A stretch of 18,580 nucleotides of DNA from Streptosporangiaceae bacterium (GTDB lineage: Bacteria; Actinomycetota; Actinomycetes; Streptosporangiales; Streptosporangiaceae). Below the pieces are notes generated by a model. It was given only the letters and a program-made list of their open reading frames with translations, ran no database searches and was not told the origin of the DNA. A program made the translations under genes and the position numbers. Location of the stretch: the NCBI GenBank assembly GCA_030039095.1, contig JASHQP010000547.1, positions 1-18,580 on the forward strand. Reading direction: 5' to 3'. This document shows positions 13,857 through 18,580 of this stretch, piece by piece (the first letter of the stretch is position 1; each line of letters opens with the position of its first letter).

Positions 13857-14987
13857 CTAGGAGACCAGCAGGTGCACGCTGCACACCGCGTGGTCGTAGC
13901 CGGAGATCCCGCCGCCGGTGCAGTGCGTGAGCCCGACTTGCGGCCGCTGGGCCAGGCCGGTGTCCGCGCCGCTCAGGTGCCGGGTGACCTCCACCACCTG
14001 GGCCACGCCGGTTGCGCCCAACGGATGCCCGCGGGCCAGCAGGCCGCCGCCCGCGTTGACCGGGTGGGCACCGTTGCGTTCGGTCACCCCGTCCCGCAGC
14101 AGCCCGGGCGCCTCCCCGTACCCGCACAACCCGAGCGCCTCGTAGTACAGCAGCTCCGCGATCGTGAACGCGTCGTGCAGCTCGATCACGCCCAGATCGG
14201 CGGCCGTGATTCCGGCTTGCGCGTAGGCCTGGCCGGCCACCCGCGTGGTCAGGTCCTCGCGGCTCAGGTCGTGCCGCCCGGTCGTGCCCGAGCTGACCAC
14301 CGATGCGGCCACGCGCACCGGACGGCGGCCCGGGCCAGCGTCCGGCTGCTGGCTGGACAACAGCACGGCCGCGGCGCCGTCGCCGCTGCCGCAGCATTGC
14401 AGCAGCGTGAGCGGGTCGGCGATCGTCCGGGACGCTAGTACATCGACCAGCGGGGTGGGGGCGCGGAACTGTGCATGCGGGTTCAGGGCGCCGTTCGCGT
14501 GGTTCTTGACCGACACACCGGCCAGATCCTCGATACCGGCCCCGGTCTCGTGCATGTAGCGCTGGGCGCGCATCGCGTACACGGCGGGCATGGTCAGCCC
14601 CTGCGCGATTTCCGGGTCGGACTCGTTGAGCCGGAGCGTACCGCCGCCGAACACGGAAAGCTGTTCCACCCCGAGCACCAGTGCGGTGCCCAGCTGGCCG
14701 GCCCGGATCGCGTTCACCGCCAGGTGCAGCGCGACCGCCGAACTGGAGCAGGCCGCCTCCACGTTGTAGGCGGGCCGCCCGGTCAGGCCCAGCCGGGCTG
14801 CGACGCGATGCGCGGGCAGCATGCCGCCGTAGACGTTGCCGCAGTACACCGCGTCGATGTCGGCCGGGGCCGCAGCACCCTCCGCTAGCGCCGCACGGGC
14901 CGCCGGGGTGGCGAGATCTTCCAGGGTGCGGTCCGGGTAGCGCCCGAACGGGATGATCCCGGTCCCGTGGATGTATGCCTCGGTCAT
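13857..14987 (-). CDS. Thiolase family protein, SCP-x/acetyl-CoA acetyltransferase type
   Basis: This acyl-CoA thiolase-like enzyme of 376 residues probably cleaves a 3-ketoacyl-CoA. The nucleophile is C80 in NVEAACSSSAVALH. The other conserved active-site elements are H271 (HDAFTIAEL), H321 (ARGHPLGATG) and C356 (HCTGGG). The HDAF form in place of NEAF and the short length place it in the SCP-x-like branch rather than classical FadA. Members of this branch often need a DUF35 protein, and one is encoded directly upstream. The ATG at 14987 is preceded by AGGAGGAG five bases away and overlaps the DUF35 stop (ATGA), so the longer open frame starting at 15110 is not the true start. It is the last gene of the CoA-transferase/DUF35/thiolase operon. 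Confidence 0.93.
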   Translation of the reverse strand: MTEAYIHGTGIIPFGRYPDRTLEDLATPAARAALAEGAAAPADIDAVYCGNVYGGMLPAHRVAARLGLTGRPAYNVEAACSSSAVALHLAVNAIRAGQLGTALVLGVEQLSVFGGGTLRLNESDPEIAQGLTMPAVYAMRAQRYMHETGAGIEDLAGVSVKNHANGALNPHAQFRAPTPLVDVLASRTIADPLTLLQCCGSGDGAAAVLLSSQQPDAGPGRRPVRVAASVVSSGTTGRHDLSREDLTTRVAGQAYAQAGITAADLGVIELHDAFTIAELLYYEALGLCGYGEAPGLLRDGVTERNGAHPVNAGGGLLARGHPLGATGVAQVVEVTRHLSGADTGLAQRPQVGLTHCTGGGISGYDHAVCSVHLLVS

Positions 14988-15400
14988 GCCGGCTCCTCCT
15001 GTTTCCGGAAGGCCCAGACCAGCAGCGGGTCCGGCGGCGGGCGCAGCTCGGTGCTGACCACCTCGACCGGATCCCCGATGGCCAGCTCGGGACCGGTGAG
15101 CCGACCGCACACGCGCAGCCCGCCGGGGAAGTCGGCGTAGCCGATCCGGTAGGGCACCGCGGCCGTGCGCCCGGCCACCCGGACCGTGCTGAACGCGTAC
15201 AAGGTGCCTGGCTGCGGCACCTCTTCGGCGTCCAGCTCATCGGCGTTCCAGCAGGCCGGGCACGTGGCCACGGCGGGGAAGGTCAGCGTGGCGCAGCGCG
15301 GGCACCGGGTGGCCAGCAACTGTCCCCGGCCGTCCGGCTGGGGACGCCACGACTCCGGCAGCAGCCGCCCAGGCTCAGCCGCCGAAGACGTCGAAGGCAT
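14984..15400 (-). CDS. Zn-ribbon/OB-fold protein, DUF35 family (thiolase partner)
   Basis: This small protein of 138 residues has the DUF35 layout: an N-terminal rubredoxin-like zinc ribbon with four Cys (CPRC at about 38-41, CPACWN about 12 residues later) and a C-terminal OB fold (GTLYAFSTVRVA onward, then VPYRIGYADF). DUF35 proteins bind acyl-CoA and form complexes with SCP2-type thiolases, so its position immediately before the thiolase, overlapping it by four bases, fits a thiolase complex. The start was set at the ATG at 15400, which lies inside the end of the CoA-transferase gene and overlaps it by 26 bases. The longer frame upstream of that is antifamily sequence. The ribosome binding site is weak, so translation may depend on coupling. 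Confidence 0.88.
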   Translation of the reverse strand: MPSTSSAAEPGRLLPESWRPQPDGRGQLLATRCPRCATLTFPAVATCPACWNADELDAEEVPQPGTLYAFSTVRVAGRTAAVPYRIGYADFPGGLRVCGRLTGPELAIGDPVEVVSTELRPPPDPLLVWAFRKQEEPA

Positions 15401-16373
15401 GGCGGCCCAGCGTGAGGTGCTCGTACTGGGCCTCCAGCGCGCGCAGCGTGCGCCCGCCCACCAGGTCCAGGTAGTCGTCCTGGGTCTGCGGCCCGAACAC
15501 ATACTTGTCCAGGTAGGCATCCAGCCCACTGCGGTCACCCCGGCGGAACCCTGCGGTGGCCCGAACGTAGGCCTCGATGTGCTCGGCGTCCTCGGCGTAG
15601 AAGCCGTGCGAGGCGTACGGGTGCGAACCGTACGGGGCCACCACGACAGCGTCCGCGTACGGCACCGAGGTCATGACGGGATTGGCCCGGATTCTGGCGT
15701 TCGGCACGAGCCGTTCCACGGTGAGCGCGACCCGGTCCGCGGCCCGGGCCATGATCCGGTCCCCGAATCTGGCCCCGGGGTGCTGCCCGTTACCGTACGA
15801 GTCGGCCCAGCCTAGGTGCAGGAATGCCCAGTCGGGAGAGATGGCTGGCACGGCCACGTACTCCTTGCCGTCGCCGAGCGGGCTGGGGAACACCTTGAGG
15901 TCGGGGTTCAGGTCCACGATGCTGCTGCCGATGCCACCACGCCAGGCCATGAATTCCTGGCCCATCGCCTTGGCCTGCAGCCCGGCGTACAGGATGTACT
16001 CCGAGCTCTCCCACAGCTCGACCTGCTCCTTCTCCACCATGGTGCGGAAGCAGCTGCCCAGCGGCGCGTACAGTTCCGCGCCGCAGTACGGGGCGATGAG
16101 CTTGCGCACCACCCCGGCGCCGAGCAACAGGTCGATCTCCAGCCCGCCAGTGGCCGAGCCGATGATGGTCAGGTCTTTCTTGCCTTGCCGGATCAGCTCG
16201 CGGACCAGCGGCATGGGGTGGTTGGCGGTGACGAAGCCGCCGATCGCGACGGCCTGCCCATCGGAGATCTGAGCCACCACCTCGCGCGCGCTGATGACCA
16301 CTTCGTGCCGCGGCGGAGGGCCATCCGGCAGCTCGATCGGGTCGGCTTGCAGTGTCTGCGCTCCTCGGCTCAT
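15375..16373 (-). CDS. CoA-transferase subunit A (GctA/IpdA-like)
   Basis: This is one subunit, of 332 residues, of a family I CoA-transferase or related acyl-CoA hydrolase. Visible family features are AIGGFVTANHPMPLVREL (43-60), a Rossmann-like DLTIIGSATGGLEIDLLLGAG (67-87), GLQAKAMGQEF with WRGGIGSS, and DWAFLHLGWADSYGNG further on. E125 in WESSEYILYAGLQ lines up by eye with an acidic residue of the IpdA family that I recall as catalytic, but this alignment is from memory. The ATG at 16373 overlaps the stop of the preceding subunit (ATGA); the much longer open frame upstream is antisense read-through, not protein. The partner is the subunit encoded directly upstream. The acyl-CoA substrate is unknown: steroid-ring or short-chain dicarboxyl acids are possible from the family only. 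Confidence 0.9.
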   Translation of the reverse strand: MSRGAQTLQADPIELPDGPPPRHEVVISAREVVAQISDGQAVAIGGFVTANHPMPLVRELIRQGKKDLTIIGSATGGLEIDLLLGAGVVRKLIAPYCGAELYAPLGSCFRTMVEKEQVELWESSEYILYAGLQAKAMGQEFMAWRGGIGSSIVDLNPDLKVFPSPLGDGKEYVAVPAISPDWAFLHLGWADSYGNGQHPGARFGDRIMARAADRVALTVERLVPNARIRANPVMTSVPYADAVVVAPYGSHPYASHGFYAEDAEHIEAYVRATAGFRRGDRSGLDAYLDKYVFGPQTQDDYLDLVGGRTLRALEAQYEHLTLGRHAFDVFGG

Positions 16374-17245
16374 TTCTGGAGTACGCCCTTCCGGTCGATC
16401 GCGGTGCGGAGAATCCTGAGTTCGGTCGCCGACGGCGGCGCGATGTCCACGAAATGCGGCGAGCGGACGATCTCCCAGCTCGTGTGCTCGGCCACTTCCT
16501 CCTCGGTGTGCCCGGGGAACAAGCCAACCAGGGCGGCGGTCTGGTCCGGGCCGGAGAAGTCGAACACGCATCGCGGGCTGACGATGAACTGCGGCCCGTT
16601 GCCCATCAGGTCCTTCTCCCGGTACGTCTTCGGGCCGGGCATCGAGACGTAGTCGGACTCCATGACGAAGCGCTGCCGGTCGTGCGCGGTCATGAACACG
16701 TACGCGTCCCGCACGGTGGTCACGTCGTTGATGCCCACGCTGCCCGGCCCGCGGAACGTGAAGTGGCCATCTTTCCCGGTGCCGATCAGGTTCGCGTTGC
16801 CGTGCCGGTCGACCTGGATCCCGCCAACGAAGAACTTGTCCGCGAAGAAGTACTTGTTGGTGGAGCGCCAGCGGTCGGTGTTCTCGTAGTAGTCGCGACC
16901 CCCCGGCGGCCCGTAGTGGTTGAACGTGTCGTGATGCTCGAAGTAGGCCTCGGCCCAGCCCATGATCCGGTAGTCCACCGAGGTCTTGGGCAGCTCGTCC
17001 ACCTCGACGCCGGACACGTTGCACAGGAAGGCGCCGCCGCCGAGCTGGAGTTTGAGGTTGGGGGCGTGCATCTTCTGCGCGAGCATGGTCGCGGCGAACG
17101 AGATCTCGGTATGCGCGCCGGAGCAGATCCGGTCGGTGTCCCGGATCTGCCGGGCCAGGAAGACCGCCATGGTCTCCTTCCAGCTGGCGTCGGCTGGCGG
17201 AGCGCCTGCCAGCTTGCCGGTCGCGGCATCAGCGGTCGCGGTCAC
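16370..17245 (-). CDS. CoA-transferase subunit B (GctB/IpdB-like)
   Basis: This subunit of 291 residues pairs with the downstream subunit A to form a family I CoA-transferase. Its N-terminal core has ICSGAHTEISFAATMLAQKM (40-59), the position of the GctB/IpdB nucleotide-binding loop. E47 (HTE) is noteworthy because many relatives have Gly around there. Further marks are LQLGGGAFLCNVSG, a run of aromatic residues in the middle (YYENTDRWRSTNKYFFADKF), and the C-terminal IAPPSATELRILRTAIDRKG typical of IpdB-like proteins. The GTG at 17245 is preceded by AAGGAGG (17250-17256) with four bases of spacing, so the start is secure. Subunit B preceding subunit A in the operon is unusual, although its stop overlaps the start of A, which supports 1:1 synthesis. 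Confidence 0.9.
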   Translation of the reverse strand: MTATADAATGKLAGAPPADASWKETMAVFLARQIRDTDRICSGAHTEISFAATMLAQKMHAPNLKLQLGGGAFLCNVSGVEVDELPKTSVDYRIMGWAEAYFEHHDTFNHYGPPGGRDYYENTDRWRSTNKYFFADKFFVGGIQVDRHGNANLIGTGKDGHFTFRGPGSVGINDVTTVRDAYVFMTAHDRQRFVMESDYVSMPGPKTYREKDLMGNGPQFIVSPRCVFDFSGPDQTAALVGLFPGHTEEEVAEHTSWEIVRSPHFVDIAPPSATELRILRTAIDRKGVLQK

Positions 17246-17278
17246 GATTCCTCCTTGGTAGGTAGGCGGCGGGCAGGC

Positions 17279-18580
17279 TCAGCGGGTGCTGACCCACACC
17301 GACTTCTCCTGGGTCAGGGCCTCGACGATGGCGAAGCCCATCTCGCGGCCGTGCCCGCTGAGCTTGTAGCCGCCGTATGGCGAGGCGGAGTGCACGTTGC
17401 CCCAGCTGTTGATCCAGACGTTGCCCGCCTTGAGCTGGCCAGCTACCCGGATGGCCCGGCCCACGTCGCGAGTGAACACGGACGCGGCCAGCCCGTAGCG
17501 CACGTCGTTGGCCAGTGCGACGGCCTCTTCCTCGGCACCGAACCGGATGACCGCCAGTACCGGCCCGAACACTTCGTGCTGAGCGAGTTCGCTGCCGTTG
17601 TCCACGTCGTCGAACACGGTCGGCTCGAAGAACAGGTCGCTGTCCAGGCCGTCGACCTGACGGGTGCCACCGCCGGCCAGCAATGTGGTGCCCGCGTCCC
17701 GGGCCCGGCTGACGTACCCCTGCACCCGCTCGAGCTGCTCGGCGTCCAGCAGCGGGCCGAGCGTGGTGGCCGGGTCCATCGGGTCCCCGACCACCGTCTG
17801 CTTCTCGATCAGCCCGAGCAGCCCGCTCACCACCTGGTCGTGCAGGGACTCGTGGACTAGCAGCCGGGAGCCGGCCGTGCAGACCTCGCCCTGGTTGGTG
17901 AAGATGGCGGCGTACGCCATGGCCACGGCCGACTCGAGGTCCGCGTCCTCGAACACGATCGTCGGGCTCTTGCCGCCGAGCTCCAGGGTGACCGGGACGA
18001 CCCGGTCCGCGGCGGCGCGCTGGATGGCCTGCCCGGTCTCCACCGAGCCGGTGAAGGCGATCATGGCGACATCGGGGTTGGCGCACAGCGCCGCCCCGGC
18101 GTCGGGTCCGTAGCCGGGCACCGCGTTGATCACGCCCGGCGGGAAGCCGGACTCGTGAGCCAGCTTGACCAGGGCCATCGGGGACAGCGGGGCCTGCTCG
18201 GCCGGCTTGAGCACGACGGTGTTCCCGGCCACGATGGCCGGGGCGATCTTCCAGATGGCCTGGAGCAGCGGGTAGTTCCACGGGATGATCCCGGCCACCA
18301 CGCCATACGGCTCGCGGATCGTGTAGTTCAGGAACCGGCCGGGCACCGGCACGGTCTGGCCGCCGATCTTCCCGGCCCACCCGGCGAAGTACTCGATGGC
18401 CTCGGGGGCCGAGCGCAGGTCCACCTTGCGGCTGACCGTGATCGGCTTGCCCATGTCCCGGGTCTCGATCTCAGCCAGCTCGTCCGCGTGCTCGGCCACG
18501 GCGCGGGCCAGCGCGTACAAGTGGGAAGCGCGCCGGGCCTGGCTGGTGGCCGCCCAGCCGGGCGCCGCGTCGCGGGCGGC
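17279..18580 (-). CDS. Aldehyde dehydrogenase, NAD(P)-dependent (5' partial)
   Basis: This is a member of the classical ALDH superfamily and oxidises an aldehyde to the acid in the cytoplasm. The frame stays open to the window edge and still reads as ALDH there (AARDAAPGWAATSQARRASH), so the start lies beyond 18580. The apparent TTG start at 18520 is internal. Numbering from that TTG, IIPWNYP gives N82, TLELGGKSP gives the general base E180, and NQGEVCTAGSRLL gives the nucleophile C214 (codon 17881-17879). The C-terminal PYGGYKLSGHGREMG is typical. It lies 33 bp upstream of the CoA-transferase pair and could supply the acid that is then activated to a CoA ester. The organisation suggests one operon, but the link is by position. 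Confidence 0.93.
   Translation of the reverse strand, partial: AARDAAPGWAATSQARRASHLYALARAVAEHADELAEIETRDMGKPITVSRKVDLRSAPEAIEYFAGWAGKIGGQTVPVPGRFLNYTIREPYGVVAGIIPWNYPLLQAIWKIAPAIVAGNTVVLKPAEQAPLSPMALVKLAHESGFPPGVINAVPGYGPDAGAALCANPDVAMIAFTGSVETGQAIQRAAADRVVPVTLELGGKSPTIVFEDADLESAVAMAYAAIFTNQGEVCTAGSRLLVHESLHDQVVSGLLGLIEKQTVVGDPMDPATTLGPLLDAEQLERVQGYVSRARDAGTTLLAGGGTRQVDGLDSDLFFEPTVFDDVDNGSELAQHEVFGPVLAVIRFGAEEEAVALANDVRYGLAASVFTRDVGRAIRVAGQLKAGNVWINSWGNVHSASPYGGYKLSGHGREMGFAIVEALTQEKSVWVSTR

Noticed and set aside
13857..15110. Extended thiolase starting at 15110
   Set aside because: The extra N-terminal 41 residues overlap the DUF35 gene in another frame; AGGAGGAG before the ATG at 14987 fixes the start.
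15375..17024. A 549-residue CoA-transferase protein
   Set aside because: The first 217 codons overlap subunit B out of frame and look non-protein; the family start is at 16373.

Overview
The window is high-GC DNA with GTG and TTG starts, gene junctions of the ATGA/GTGA type, and promoter-like -10 elements of the TAGGAT/TAGGCT kind. This points to a GC-rich actinobacterium. No taxonomic marker gene is present, so the genus is not resolved. No rRNA, tRNA, CRISPR array, insertion sequence or integrase was recognised.

Region 1 (about 1-3250, plus strand) is a translationally coupled MacAB-like export operon. It holds the 3' part of a periplasmic-adaptor-like protein with a peptidoglycan-binding domain, an ABC ATPase and a MacB/FtsX-type permease. 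Region 2 (about 3250-9720) has a visibly lower GC content at third codon positions. It carries a probable carbohydrate-catabolism cluster: a TIM-barrel sugar isomerase/epimerase, a SorC-family regulator with a perfect inverted repeat just before its preferred start, a DUF4432 aldose-epimerase-like protein on the minus strand, an APC-family permease preceded by a 19-bp-period direct repeat, and an SDR dehydrogenase.

Region 3 (about 9790-18580) is entirely minus strand. In transcription order it holds an aldehyde dehydrogenase (cut by the window edge), a two-subunit family I CoA-transferase, a Zn-ribbon/OB-fold DUF35 protein, an SCP-x-type thiolase, a PQQ-like beta-propeller lipoprotein, a UGSC-family (seleno)protein, its partner protein and a small hypothetical protein. 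The CoA-transferase, DUF35 and thiolase genes overlap one another and look like one acyl-CoA degradation operon.

The most notable item is the UGSC gene (11134-11706, minus). Its reading frame is interrupted by one TGA that lies exactly at the U of the U-G-S-C motif. Coding sense continues in the same frame on both sides. A five-base-pair hairpin starts shortly after the TGA, with its loop 18 nt downstream, which resembles a bacterial SECIS element. Ordinary gene calling would split this gene into two short fragments. It is coupled by a GTGA overlap to a 359-residue protein of unknown function, and a promoter-like sequence with a perfect 7-1-7 palindrome lies upstream.
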